Shown here one piece after another: positions 9,554 to 17,700 of a DNA stretch of 44,177 nt. Source of the DNA: a virus; the IMG/VR virus record IMGVR_UViG_3300010354_000164, positions 1 to 44,177 of that record; one strand, written 5' to 3'. Under the pieces are notes generated by a model that saw nothing but the letters and a program-made list of their open reading frames with translations, made no database searches and was not told the DNA's origin. A program made the position numbers and the translations under genes. Positions within the stretch are counted from its first letter, which is position 1. Each line of letters begins with the position of its first letter.

Positions 9554-10990
9554 ATGCCACAGACAACTACCGCTTATGGTCGTCAAGACGTTGCTTGGCC
9601 GGACTTAGGCTCAGACCCAGGCTCAACTCTCCACGGCCAAATAACAGCTGCGATTGGATTTCTCAGCAACAACGTCACGGCTCGCTGGTCTGGCAGTCTG
9701 ACTCTCGCTGCATCTGCGACAAGCGACATTATTCACAACTTCAACTCGAACTTATCGAATCTGAAGTATTTCGTTGTTGAGTCCGGCGTTCCTCTTTCAC
9801 GAGCGGATCAGAACGCCAACTATCTTTTCAGTTTTGTTGATGCTGACACGATTCGCGTTCAGAACATTACCGGCGGTTCAAAGACTTTTGAGGTTTATGT
9901 TTATCCAACAGCCTTGAATATCAGAACTCCAGACCTTGATCCGGCTATTGATATCGACACTTCTGGGAAGCTGTCGATTGGCGGCAGATTCGCTTCCAGT
10001 CAAATCGCAAGCGGAGCGACTGGTTCAAACCAGACTTTGCCTGATCCAGCGGCGATGGCTTACACGCTGACCGATTCAAACCTTGTTTCTGTTGATGGCA
10101 TTACTGCACCAGTCGATGGCAAAGGCAAGGTTGTCATTTACCACAACGTCACCGGGAACACGGTTCAGTTCAATGATTCGACCGGCACAGCAGCGAACCA
10201 GATTCTCACTGGAACAAGTGCGCCTTTGCAGCTCGCTGCCAATGCCTCAATCATTCTCAGATACGATACTTCGGCTTCAAAGTGGAGAGTCATCGGTTCA
10301 ACCGGCGGCGGAGGCGCAGAGCTTTCCATCACCCAAGCGAACTCTTTCACGGTCGGCCAGGCAATCTATTTCAATGGAACGAACTGGGTCACGGCAAGAG
10401 CGGATTCTCTTTCGACAGTTGCAATGGGAATCGTGAAATCGAGAACAGCATCAAACTTCATTGTCACGTTACTTGGTGAAGTTACGACAACTGGTCTTGT
10501 TGCAGGTTCGCTTTACTATCTCGACGCGACGACAGCCGGAGCATTGACGACGACTCAACCGTCGGCACCAAACTTCAGCCAGCCAGTCGGCATGGCACTT
10601 TCGACAACGAAACTCCTCGTTGGCATCCAAAGAGCTTTGGACTTGCGTGGACCGGCTCCGACCGTGAACACACAAACATCGCTCACGGCAGGCGGAACAA
10701 TCACTCTGTCAGTCGCAGCGCATGAGGAACAGATTCTCGTCGGAACAGCCGTCTCTGGAGGCGTGACACTGGCAACGGTGGCATTTGGTTCAACCGCTCC
10801 AGTGAATGGAAAGAAAGTCATCTTGATTGGAAACTCTGACTCGAATCCAATCATGCTGACTTCAGACACGACTCCGGTTGCCAAAGGACTTTGGTTGAAT
10901 GGAGACGTTCAGCTTGGCAAAGGAAAGACACTCACGCTTGTATATAATTCGACACATGACGCTTATCTTGAACTCGCTCGAAACGCTTAA
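9554..10990 (+). CDS. Tail fibre-like protein
   Basis: 478 residues, Thr/Ser/Gly/Ala-rich and beta-predicted throughout. The middle contains GSLYYLDATTAGALTT followed by QPVGMALSTTKLLVG. This block recurs in many phage fibre and tip proteins, and related versions occur in this window at the ends of the proteins at 38904 and 40355. It starts at ATG 9554 with AAAGG upstream. It lies in the fibre region between tip proteins and the exported surface-type protein, so a trimeric fibre or spike role is likely. The receptor cannot be read from sequence. Confidence 0.55.
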   Translation: MPQTTTAYGRQDVAWPDLGSDPGSTLHGQITAAIGFLSNNVTARWSGSLTLAASATSDIIHNFNSNLSNLKYFVVESGVPLSRADQNANYLFSFVDADTIRVQNITGGSKTFEVYVYPTALNIRTPDLDPAIDIDTSGKLSIGGRFASSQIASGATGSNQTLPDPAAMAYTLTDSNLVSVDGITAPVDGKGKVVIYHNVTGNTVQFNDSTGTAANQILTGTSAPLQLAANASIILRYDTSASKWRVIGSTGGGGAELSITQANSFTVGQAIYFNGTNWVTARADSLSTVAMGIVKSRTASNFIVTLLGEVTTTGLVAGSLYYLDATTAGALTTTQPSAPNFSQPVGMALSTTKLLVGIQRALDLRGPAPTVNTQTSLTAGGTITLSVAAHEEQILVGTAVSGGVTLATVAFGSTAPVNGKKVILIGNSDSNPIMLTSDTTPVAKGLWLNGDVQLGKGKTLTLVYNSTHDAYLELARNA

Positions 10991-11007
10991 TCCAGGAGGA
11001 TAAAGAT

Positions 11008-13059
11008 ATGAATTGGAAGTTATTTGGAACAATGGCTGCGCTGATTGGAGTCGGCGCATCTGTTGCACTTGGACAAGGCACATCGCCAACAATCGTTGAA
11101 GCAAATTACATCAGCAACGTATTCGGACAAGCGAACTTCATTAAGAATCCGAATGCCAAATTGAACACGAAGGATGTAACAGCATCCTCGGCTACCGTTT
11201 CAAGGTCGCCAACGACACCGCTTGTCGCAACGTCTGAGTTCAACGTCACAGTGACCTCGGCAAACGGCACGATTACTTGGGATACACGCAGCTTTGATGC
11301 CGGTATGAAGAACCAAAACTGTGAAGCGCGATTCACATATCGTGGCTTTCAGTCAACCTCGAAGGCGCACGTCAAGCAAGGTGCAAACACTGTTGCGACA
11401 CTCAGCTTGTCAGCCACAGGAACAGACCCACGCATTGCGTCAATCAACTTTCCTTGCGGTGATCTTTCGACAGCGACTACGTTTGTCATCACTGATACAT
11501 CGACACTTGGTGGTGTAAACGAAATCGGCGGAATCTACGTCGGACTTGCGACGAACCAAGCAAATGTTGCGCAGGCTGAAACGGTGGTTATTGCAAACGT
11601 AAATGCACAAAACACTATTCCGCCAGCAACATACACAAACGTCGTTTATCAATCTGAATCACTCGATACTTATGGAGAATATAACAACTCAACCGGAGTA
11701 TTCACCGCAAAACGTGCCGGAAATTATTTCGTTGCGGCAAGCATCTTCTGGTTCAACAGCGCATGGAATTCCTCGAACATTTATTTAAACGTGTTTAAAA
11801 ATGGTAGTTTAATTGTTGAAAATTTACGTCAAATTCCGTCAGGAACGACGTATTATGTTCAAGAATCGTCTGTAAGCATTTCTTTGAACGTCGGAGATAC
11901 TCTGGCAGTCTCAGCTTATCAAAGCGACTCTGCAAATAGATTTATTACAAGCAACAGTACGTTCTCACGATTAAGCATTTCCCGCTTTCCCACCTCCTCA
12001 GAACTTGTCGTGACGCCTGAGAGACAGAATGTTTTTGGCGGCGTTGTTTATACGGCAAGTCAGCAAAATCTTTTTGGTGGGTCAGCAATCAGCAGCACAT
12101 ATACGACTTTTAATGGTGGTCAATGGGATGATGGTTCATTGAAAGGTAAAGCCGCACTAACAACCACAGGAAGCGGTCAGGACCTTGGGTTTTCAATTCC
12201 AAATATGCCGGTCGGAAATTACAAACTTGAAGTGTCTGGTTTGATCAATGCCGGTGTTGGAAACTCTGCTACGGTTGATGGTTATACTCGTTGCAATTTT
12301 AGAATTTACGAAACAACAACAACGACAGAGGTAGCTAGACAGGTAAATCAGGATTTAAGTTTGACAAGCAGCACGCTTGATGAAACGAGGGACTACAATA
12401 CAAACTTTGCAGGAGTTTTCTCGAATACATCGGTGGCGACGAGAAACTTCGTTTTGCAAGCGAATAAATGGGCCGACGCGAATGCTGGATCATCTGGAAT
12501 TTGTCAAGCATATTCAAACACTGGTTCAGGATCGTACAACACCAACATCACTTTTCTTCTGACCCCCCTCGACCAACCATCAAACTCTGCGCTGTACGTT
12601 CAAGGACCGGTCTTGGGGGCGCAGACAGGTGCGGCTATTCCGAGTGGCTACTTAGGCAAAAGTGAATTTGGCGGTGGAACTGGAAGCGGATCAGCCGTTA
12701 CTGGTGGCGGCACCGTCACAGTGAATACTTATAGCAATATAACACCTGGAAATTATCTTGTAAGATATTACGCTGGCGTTCAAAAGACAGGCGCAGGGAC
12801 AGCGACTTTTTATTACTATTCATGCGGTTTAACGACTAGCGGAAGTGCAACGGTTAATTGGTATGATGTTGTAAACAGTCCTCACGATTATTTAGGAAAT
12901 GGCGGATATACTGCGGTAGCTGATATAGTTTCATCAAGCATGAATTTTAAATTACTAAACGTCACATCAACAACGACCTACTATGTAAGATGTGGACATA
13001 ATACAAACGGCAGTGGTTTTGATATTCGTGGTGGCGCAGAATTCATCCGCCTCAACTAA
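11008..13059 (+). CDS. Large Sec-signal-bearing beta-rich protein with a C1q-like central domain
   Basis: 683 residues, ATG 11008 preceded by AGGAGG. The N-terminus is a clear signal peptide (MNWK, then a hydrophobic core, then ALGQ as likely cleavage site), which virion fibres normally lack. Residues about 30-190 resemble a jelly-roll module (QANFIKNPNAKLNT, ITWDTRSFDAG). Residues about 205-330 look like a C1q/TNF-type domain (GVFTAKRAGNYFVAASIFW, VGDTLAVSAYQ). Two further beta modules follow. DNA from about 11640 onward is visibly richer in A+T than the 5' part, suggesting a domain swap. It is either an exported phage surface protein or a fibre carrying a signal-like N-terminus. Fibre-type domains are clear; the location is uncertain. 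Confidence 0.6.
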   Translation: MNWKLFGTMAALIGVGASVALGQGTSPTIVEANYISNVFGQANFIKNPNAKLNTKDVTASSATVSRSPTTPLVATSEFNVTVTSANGTITWDTRSFDAGMKNQNCEARFTYRGFQSTSKAHVKQGANTVATLSLSATGTDPRIASINFPCGDLSTATTFVITDTSTLGGVNEIGGIYVGLATNQANVAQAETVVIANVNAQNTIPPATYTNVVYQSESLDTYGEYNNSTGVFTAKRAGNYFVAASIFWFNSAWNSSNIYLNVFKNGSLIVENLRQIPSGTTYYVQESSVSISLNVGDTLAVSAYQSDSANRFITSNSTFSRLSISRFPTSSELVVTPERQNVFGGVVYTASQQNLFGGSAISSTYTTFNGGQWDDGSLKGKAALTTTGSGQDLGFSIPNMPVGNYKLEVSGLINAGVGNSATVDGYTRCNFRIYETTTTTEVARQVNQDLSLTSSTLDETRDYNTNFAGVFSNTSVATRNFVLQANKWADANAGSSGICQAYSNTGSGSYNTNITFLLTPLDQPSNSALYVQGPVLGAQTGAAIPSGYLGKSEFGGGTGSGSAVTGGGTVTVNTYSNITPGNYLVRYYAGVQKTGAGTATFYYYSCGLTTSGSATVNWYDVVNSPHDYLGNGGYTAVADIVSSSMNFKLLNVTSTTTYYVRCGHNTNGSGFDIRGGAEFIRLN

Positions 13060-13076
13060 CCTCACAGGAGGCAACC

Positions 13077-14003
13077 ATGCGTCTATTGCTTGCTTGCCTC
13101 TTACTCTCCTCTTGCGGGTTCCCAGACCCGCGAGATCCTCAACTCTCACCAGACACACTTGCCGCAATCAAACTCAAAGCCTCAGAAACTGCACAGTGGG
13201 CACCCTGGTGTGACGGGTATCCGTCAGCGCAGGAATGCAACGACGGCGATGGAATGGCAGGGGCAATTGGCTTCGGCTGTTCTGTCGGATTTAAACCGGC
13301 GTGCGATGCAGTATCGGCATCCGTAAAAGATGGACAGTTGCACAGGTCACCCAATAGGCAGGATTCAGACAACACAGCCAGCCGTGATCAGTTGTTCGGT
13401 TTTCTAGCGGCACAACTTGCAGGTGAGAATCACTGGATCGACGTCAAGCGTTTCATCAAAGCCAACGGCAAGATCTGCAAAGACGCTACCGACTCCCGCT
13501 GTGAACTCACTCCAACGGTGTGGGCATTGCTGGGTGGCGTTCATTCTCACCTTGGCTATGTTCGAGATCCTTCCATGTTCATCAATTCCCTAATCTGGGA
13601 TCGTGTCTTACTGGCGCAGGCCAATACCGTGCCATCGGGTTATCAACTCAACTTGGTGGCCGAGGCCGCATGGCTTGCTTACAAGCTGGGCATGGAGACG
13701 GAACTTACCTATGTGTCGGCAGTCATGGCCCTGTCCCGCCAGCCTGTGAACCCTTGGTTTTGCACCGTGGTATTCGGCCCGGATGACAAATGCGCAAACC
13801 TTATGCTCGAAATGTGGCCAGAGGAACCGGAACACAAAGAACAATGGTCGATCGCTCGGGACATTTTCGATGACGATTGGAAACGGTCACAAGGCTGGGA
13901 ATGGCTATTCCTCAGCGGCCTGTTTGGAGTTGATCTAAATCAACTGGACTACCACGGCAAACGGTACTCCAAAGATAGTCTTCCAACTCAGCCAACAGAA
14001 TAG
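13077..14003 (+). CDS. Putative lipoprotein, Cys-rich, unknown function
   Basis: 308 residues, ATG 13077 preceded by AGGAGG. A short signal peptide ends in the lipobox LSSC (Cys13), so the mature protein should be lipid-anchored in the host envelope. The mature part has many cysteines and tryptophans (WAPWCDGYPSAQECNDGDG, NTASRDQLFGFL, TPTVWALLGGVHSHLGY) and reads like a helical barrel enzyme fold, but I cannot name a family. Codon choice is more G+C-rich than in neighbouring genes. It follows the signal-bearing fibre-like protein with a short gap, so the two are probably co-expressed. Superinfection exclusion, envelope modification or lysis are possible roles. The lipoprotein call is firm and the function is open. 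Confidence 0.6.
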   Translation: MRLLLACLLLSSCGFPDPRDPQLSPDTLAAIKLKASETAQWAPWCDGYPSAQECNDGDGMAGAIGFGCSVGFKPACDAVSASVKDGQLHRSPNRQDSDNTASRDQLFGFLAAQLAGENHWIDVKRFIKANGKICKDATDSRCELTPTVWALLGGVHSHLGYVRDPSMFINSLIWDRVLLAQANTVPSGYQLNLVAEAAWLAYKLGMETELTYVSAVMALSRQPVNPWFCTVVFGPDDKCANLMLEMWPEEPEHKEQWSIARDIFDDDWKRSQGWEWLFLSGLFGVDLNQLDYHGKRYSKDSLPTQPTE

Positions 14004-14115
14004 CCGCGTGCTGCCTTGTAGCCAGACCGATTTCAGGTGAGTCGATTGAACACTTGAGAGTGACTCGCATAACTTCAAGTTCGTTTTCAGTCAGTTCGTC
14101 CATCCAGCTTTTCAT
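13912..14115 (-). CDS. Small leftward protein, unknown
   Basis: 67 residues starting MKSWMDELTENELEVM, acidic and helical. The ATG at 14115-14113 follows GAGG at suitable spacing and lies within the end of the upstream leftward gene (29-base overlap), indicating translational coupling. Its 3' end overlaps the convergent lipoprotein gene by 92 bases, which is unusual but possible. The alternative start is ATG 14103. It could be a small regulatory protein; no motif is recognised. The main reason to accept it is the coupling and the protein-like composition. Confidence 0.4.
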   Translation of the reverse strand: MKSWMDELTENELEVMRVTLKCSIDSPEIGLATRQHAAILLAELEDYLWSTVCRGSPVDLDQLQTGR

Positions 14116-14362
14116 CGTCTTCTGCCTCAATGAAAGGTTTTAGAGAAGCCAGAGAGATGTAGTGTCTTTCACAATAATACGCGACTATTTGACCAAAACG
14201 AAAGCCTCGGTGCGTGAAATTTGAGTCATCAAGTTCAATTTCCATATCCCAAAGCTGAACACCTCGTCTGAAGCCAAGGACAAAAGACCTTGCCTTTTGG
14301 TAAGACGAGAATGGTACACTCAGATTTAGTTCGCCAGTCGAGCAAATGACAACGTACTTCAT
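14087..14362 (-). CDS. Small leftward protein, unknown
   Basis: 91 residues from ATG 14362 (MKYVVICSTGEL), ending LDGRTD. The composition is protein-like and it forms a two-gene leftward unit with the overlapping gene that follows. Neither the ATG nor the upstream TTG at 14398 has a clear ribosome site, so the start is uncertain. It points away from the rightward membrane-protein gene starting at 14445, so a divergent control region should lie near 14360-14440. No family recognised. Confidence 0.4.
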   Translation of the reverse strand: MKYVVICSTGELNLSVPFSSYQKARSFVLGFRRGVQLWDMEIELDDSNFTHRGFRFGQIVAYYCERHYISLASLKPFIEAEDDEKLDGRTD

Positions 14363-14444
14363 GAAACCAATCGTGTGGCGCGGACGCTTACCTTGCAAGT
14401 GTCAGAAGTTCGACTGGCCTTTCTCTGGTCTCGGAGGATGTGTT

Positions 14445-14699
14445 GTGGATAATCACAGGCAAGAGCTGCTGGTTGAATGGCTTATCAAAGTCATCCTTGT
14501 TGGTATCGCTGGCTTCGCTGTTTCTTATCTCAAGGAAATTGGAACTCAAACCGCTTCATTATCCAGTCAATTCCTTGAGTTGAAGTATGAAATCAAGCGA
14601 CTTGCAGAGAATCAAATCGAGATGAACAGCCAGTTCGCAAAGCAGCTTGAGAAGCTTGATGAACGTGTCTCCCAGATTGAGAAAGGAAAGAGGAAATGA
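14445..14699 (+). CDS. Small membrane protein with coiled coil (holin- or spanin-like)
   Basis: 84 residues. I chose GTG 14445 because GGAGG at 14433-14437 lies seven bases before it; upstream in-frame starts lack one. The N-terminal segment WLIKVILVGIAGFAVSYL is a single transmembrane helix. It is followed by a heptad-rich coiled coil (SQFLELKYEIKRLAENQ...LEKLDERVSQIE) and a basic end. This architecture is seen in inner-membrane spanins and some small holins. It overlaps the next gene by ATGA. A lysis role is inferred from topology and neighbours, not from a family motif. Confidence 0.55.
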   Translation: MDNHRQELLVEWLIKVILVGIAGFAVSYLKEIGTQTASLSSQFLELKYEIKRLAENQIEMNSQFAKQLEKLDERVSQIEKGKRK

Positions 14700-14956
14700 C
14701 GACAGGGATTATTGAATCGAAAGAATTGCTTGCTAGTTTGATTCGTCTTGGGAAGTTGGCTGCCAAAAATCTCGGCGATGGCGTCGACTTCTCTGATGCT
14801 GTTGCTCTTGTGAAAGCATTTGCTGATGAAGAGTTCAGAAAAGCGTTGGCTGATGGTTTCACTGGAATCTCTGCAATTCCAGCAGAACTCAAAGATATTG
14901 ACGGTGAAGAAGCAAAACAACTTATCGGCGTCTTGTATGCAGAACTCTCCAAGTAA
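14696..14956 (+). CDS. Small soluble protein in the putative lysis cluster
   Basis: 86 residues (MTTGIIESKELLASLIRL...), all-helical in appearance, with no membrane segment. ATG 14696 overlaps the preceding stop (ATGA) and is preceded by GAGGAA. The next gene starts inside its 3' end. This tight three-gene packing around small membrane proteins suggests one functional unit. Possible roles are structural, lysis-regulatory or anti-host. No family recognised. Confidence 0.5.
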   Translation: MTTGIIESKELLASLIRLGKLAAKNLGDGVDFSDAVALVKAFADEEFRKALADGFTGISAIPAELKDIDGEEAKQLIGVLYAELSK

Positions 14957-15440
14957 GAAATGGAAGTCAATTTTCAAGTGGCTCGGTTGGATTGCCGGTC
15001 TTGCGGCAAAGTTCCTTCCGGCAAACTTGAGAGTATGGGCAGTTGCTTTTAGCACTGTCGCTGGAGGCGTTGTCACTCTGCTTGACCATTGTGACAAAGA
15101 ACCTGTAAAGCAATCGCCTCCGGCTTCTCCTGCTCCTACTTCGACTCCTGCTCCGACAGCTGTTCCGACAGCCACACCTGTGCCGACTCCCACCAAACCA
15201 CCGCTTCCCGAGCTGAAGGCTCCCGCCAAAGTCAAAGCTGGAGAACTGTTCATCGTAGAGCTTTGCAATGTTGGGAATCGGTATGATGTGAGTCTGTATG
15301 CTGAAGAAAATCGTCTCGGATACATCGGATTTGGAACGCCTTGCATGAAGCTGAGCATCAAATTGAATCAGAAAGGCAAACGAGAGTTGATGGCTTTAGG
15401 TTCGATGTTGCGCGCATACACAGATGTGATAGTGGAATGA
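14937..15440 (+). CDS. Membrane-anchored protein with Pro/Thr linker (possible spanin-type)
   Basis: 167 residues from ATG 14937, which lies inside the preceding gene; no strong ribosome site is visible, so translation is probably coupled. A hydrophobic N-terminal region (about residues 12-45, with WLGWIAGLAAKFL and VWAVAFSTVAGGVV) suggests a membrane anchor. It is followed by a Pro/Thr/Ala linker of about 45 residues (APTSTPAPTAVPTATPVPT) and a small C-terminal beta domain with two cysteines. Anchor, extended Pro-rich linker and distal domain fit a periplasm-crossing protein such as a spanin, or an envelope-displayed factor. A strong terminator follows. Confidence 0.5.
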   Translation: MQNSPSKKWKSIFKWLGWIAGLAAKFLPANLRVWAVAFSTVAGGVVTLLDHCDKEPVKQSPPASPAPTSTPAPTAVPTATPVPTPTKPPLPELKAPAKVKAGELFIVELCNVGNRYDVSLYAEENRLGYIGFGTPCMKLSIKLNQKGKRELMALGSMLRAYTDVIVE

Positions 15441-15473
15441 ATGTTCAAGACTGGTGCCTCCATTCTCGAACTG

Positions 15474-15515
15474 ACCGACCGTGAGTGATTATCCCGTCCT
15501 CGCTGTCGGTTTTTT
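15474..15515 (+). terminator. Rho-independent terminator closing the tail/lysis transcript
   Basis: ACCGAC (15474-15479) pairs with GTCGGT (15505-15510). A second helix, GTGAG with CTCGC (one wobble), continues the stem inward, and a T-run follows (15510-15515). It ends the rightward structural transcript. Confidence 0.75.
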
Positions 15516-15566
15516 GTTGCCTTGAATCTTCGCAGAATGCTGTATCTTGTAAACAAGAGGTGCATG

Positions 15567-15857
15567 ATGGCGAAGAAATCCAGTCTCCGACTGTACGCAG
15601 TCACCTATGCCAACGGCGAAAAGCCGACGACCATCAAAATAGAAGGCTCAAGCTGTTCTGCTTACTCTCTGGGAGATGGTGGTTCATCCTGCTTTGCAAT
15701 CTACGGCGACGACAACAAGACGCCTGTTCTCATGGTTGCTTGGGATTCATTCATCATGGCTCGCCTGGCTGAAGAAACCGAAATTCTGCAAGTGAAGAAA
15801 TCAAAGAAGGTCATTTCTCTGGAGGCACCAGACGATGAGCAAGAAGCCGACTCCTGA
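15567..15857 (+). CDS. Small protein of unknown function upstream of the phosphoesterase
   Basis: 96 residues starting MAKKSSLRLYAVTYANGEKP. ATG 15567 gives proper spacing from AAGAGG at 15555-15560; ATG 15564 is an alternative. Basic at the N-terminus, two cysteines in the middle, acidic at the C-terminus (EAPDDEQEADS). It overlaps the phosphoesterase start by 23 bases, so the two are co-translated and may work together. No family recognised. Confidence 0.5.
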   Translation: MAKKSSLRLYAVTYANGEKPTTIKIEGSSCSAYSLGDGGSSCFAIYGDDNKTPVLMVAWDSFIMARLAEETEILQVKKSKKVISLEAPDDEQEADS

Positions 15858-17067
15858 GCGCAAGAAGTATCTCGAATCAGTTGCAGAGATTTGGAACAAT
15901 CTCGAATCCTATCCCACGCATCAATCTGCTGCTGAAAAGATTGGCATCCCGAAAGACAGCTTGAGGCGACTCGTTCGAGAAGCGCGAGCTGTGGGAATCA
16001 AGTGCATCCAACGAATTTTGGTCAATACCGAAATCAAGAAGCATGAAACAAGAACAGACAACCAACTGATGCGCGAGAACCTGACTCTCAAGCAGCAGGT
16101 CAAGAAGCTGAGAGAACAGCTTGAGGCATCGCAAGAGGATACGGTCTCGAATGAGAAGCTGGTCAGAATCATTCGAAACGCTTCAGAATCAGCTTCACAG
16201 AGCGATTCATCATGGCTGACGTATAAGAGCAAGGGAGACTCGTCTAAAAGCATTCCTGTGCTGTTTCTGAGTGATTTGCATTTCGATGAAGTCGTCGAAT
16301 CTTCGCAGGTCGAGTATGTGAACCAGTACAATCGAGAAATCGCAATCAAGCGGATTCAGACGGTGTTCAACAATGCTCTCGACCTTCTGACTCGCAAGCT
16401 CAAGAACAAGTATGCTGGCTGCATTGTCGCTCTTGGAGGTGACTTGCTTTCCGGCAATATCCACGAAGAACTTGCTGAGACAAACGAAGCGACGATTCTC
16501 GAAAGCATCCTCGTTCTGACCGATGTTCTTGAGGCAGGCTTACGCTCGACGCTTCAGTCATTCGGTGCTTTGTATGTTCCATGCGTTGTTGGCAATCATG
16601 GCCGGATTCACAAGAAGCCGCGATTCAAGTTCAGAGTTCAGCAGAACTACGAGTGGATTGTTTACCAGCTGCTTGCAAAGCGATTCTCTCAAGAGTCCAA
16701 TGTCAGATTCGAAATTCCAGAAGCGACAGATGTGACCTTCAAAGTCTTCGATGTGACTTTCCTGCTCACTCATGGCGACCAATTCAAAGGCGGTTCCGGA
16801 ATCTCTGGAATCTTCACTCCTCTGATGCTTGGCGCGAGCAGAAAGCTGAAACGGCAGCAGGCAGTTCATAAGCCGTTCGATGTGATGATGTGCGGTCACT
16901 TCCATTCTTACATTCACACGAACAGCCTAATCATCAATGGAACAACGAAAGGCTACGATGAGTTTGCCTATGGTATGAACTTCCCATTTGAAAAGCCTCA
17001 GCAGGCATTGTTCTTGGTGAATGAGAAGCATGGCGTGACGATTCGCTTGCCAGTGCTTTGTGACTAA
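15835..17067 (+). CDS. Calcineurin-like metallophosphoesterase with N-terminal HTH
   Basis: 410 residues, ATG 15835 with GGAGG at 15821-15825. The full dinuclear metallophosphoesterase motif set is present: SDLHFDE (Asp147, His149), GGDLLSG (Asp203), GNHGR (Asn254, His255), THGDQ (His313) and CGHFH (His355, His357). Ahead of it, residues 12-60 look like a helix-turn-helix (THQSAAEKIGIPKDSLRRLVREA), followed by a coiled coil (about 75-115). This architecture recurs in phages. The fold hydrolyses phosphoesters, often nucleic acid ends as in the Mre11/SbcD nucleases. DNA targeting through the HTH is inferred. It ends tail-to-tail with the RusA gene, overlapping by 4 bases. Confidence 0.88.
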   Translation: MSKKPTPERKKYLESVAEIWNNLESYPTHQSAAEKIGIPKDSLRRLVREARAVGIKCIQRILVNTEIKKHETRTDNQLMRENLTLKQQVKKLREQLEASQEDTVSNEKLVRIIRNASESASQSDSSWLTYKSKGDSSKSIPVLFLSDLHFDEVVESSQVEYVNQYNREIAIKRIQTVFNNALDLLTRKLKNKYAGCIVALGGDLLSGNIHEELAETNEATILESILVLTDVLEAGLRSTLQSFGALYVPCVVGNHGRIHKKPRFKFRVQQNYEWIVYQLLAKRFSQESNVRFEIPEATDVTFKVFDVTFLLTHGDQFKGGSGISGIFTPLMLGASRKLKRQQAVHKPFDVMMCGHFHSYIHTNSLIINGTTKGYDEFAYGMNFPFEKPQQALFLVNEKHGVTIRLPVLCD

Positions 17068-17441
17068 AGCTCGACTTCAGAAATCTTCATTGTAAAGCCG
17101 TCTTCATCTGCCCATTTCTTTTCTGAGACCATTCGAACAATCTGCGAATCGTCTTCCCAGAGAATCTCATTTGCAGCGTCAGCGACCGATTTGAACAGAT
17201 TATCAACATCGCCTCTCGGTGGATAAGTGAAGTCTGTTTTCTTCGGTCTTTTCATCAAAGCAACAAATTGAACATTCAATGGGCCAAGGAAAGGCTCAGA
17301 ACATAAGCCTTTGAACAAGCGTCTGACGGTTGATTCAAATTCGCGTGTCGCTGAATCGGTGAAAGCTATGCCACGATGAAATCTGGGACGGCCTTTTGGC
17401 TTTACTTTGATGTCGGAAACGATTTCCAAGGAGCGCGTCAT
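17064..17441 (-). CDS. rusA: RusA-family Holliday junction resolvase
   Basis: 125 residues. The C-terminal half has the RusA signature GDVDNLFKSVADAANEILW followed by EDDSQI. The acidic residues Asp78 and Asp80, Lys84 and Asp97/98 match the catalytic set of RusA resolvases. The N-terminal KVKPKGRPRF with TD-AT is also family-like. RusA dimers cut four-way junctions symmetrically, resolving recombination intermediates or branched DNA before packaging. This fits the Bet/exonuclease operon just upstream. The start at 17441 shares bases with the start codon of the divergent gene at 17440; an in-frame TTG at 17429 is an alternative. Confidence 0.9.
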   Translation of the reverse strand: MTRSLEIVSDIKVKPKGRPRFHRGIAFTDSATREFESTVRRLFKGLCSEPFLGPLNVQFVALMKRPKKTDFTYPPRGDVDNLFKSVADAANEILWEDDSQIVRMVSEKKWADEDGFTMKISEVEL

Positions 17442-17640
17442 GATTATCCCCGTCAGTTCTCACTTGATGCCTGTGATAATGGAAGCTCTTGCTATTGCTT
17501 ACCAGACTGCCGAGGATGAAGAAACAGCTGAAATCTACAAAGAAGTCATGTGGCAGCTGGAAGCTGCTGAGATAAACTCAGATGGTTCCGGCCCAACGAA
17601 AATCGTTTCTGGAGAAAAAGGACAATGGAAACTGCACTGA
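17440..17640 (+). CDS. Small acidic protein, unknown
   Basis: 66 residues starting MIIPVSSHLMPVIMEAL. AAGGAG at 17428-17433 sits six bases before ATG 17440, making this start well supported. Helical and acidic. Its start codon overlaps, on opposite strands, the start codon of rusA. It overlaps a 24-codon membrane peptide at its 3' end. Function unknown. Confidence 0.55.
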   Translation: MIIPVSSHLMPVIMEALAIAYQTAEDEETAEIYKEVMWQLEAAEINSDGSGPTKIVSGEKGQWKLH

Positions 17641-17699
17641 TTCTGACACTGGCAGCAATCGTTCTCGCAATTGGCGTTGAGCATTGGATGGGAAGATAA
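17625..17699 (+). CDS. 24-residue single-span membrane peptide
   Basis: ATG 17625 to TAA 17697-17699. The peptide METALILTLAAIVLAIGVEH plus WMGR is almost entirely a transmembrane helix. GGAG and AAAAGG lie just upstream, and it overlaps the end of the preceding gene by 16 bases. Such mini-membrane peptides are common in phage early regions and may modulate host membrane enzymes. It could be a chance reading frame, but the uninterrupted hydrophobic stretch and ribosome site favour a gene. Confidence 0.45.
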   Translation: METALILTLAAIVLAIGVEHWMGR

Positions 17700-17700
17700 G

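Noticed and set aside
14612-15361. Long leftward frame (249 codons) opposite the putative lysis cluster
   Set aside because: The sense strand has three overlapping genes with ribosome sites and membrane segments; the antisense product is low-complexity and arises from the Pro/Thr linker.
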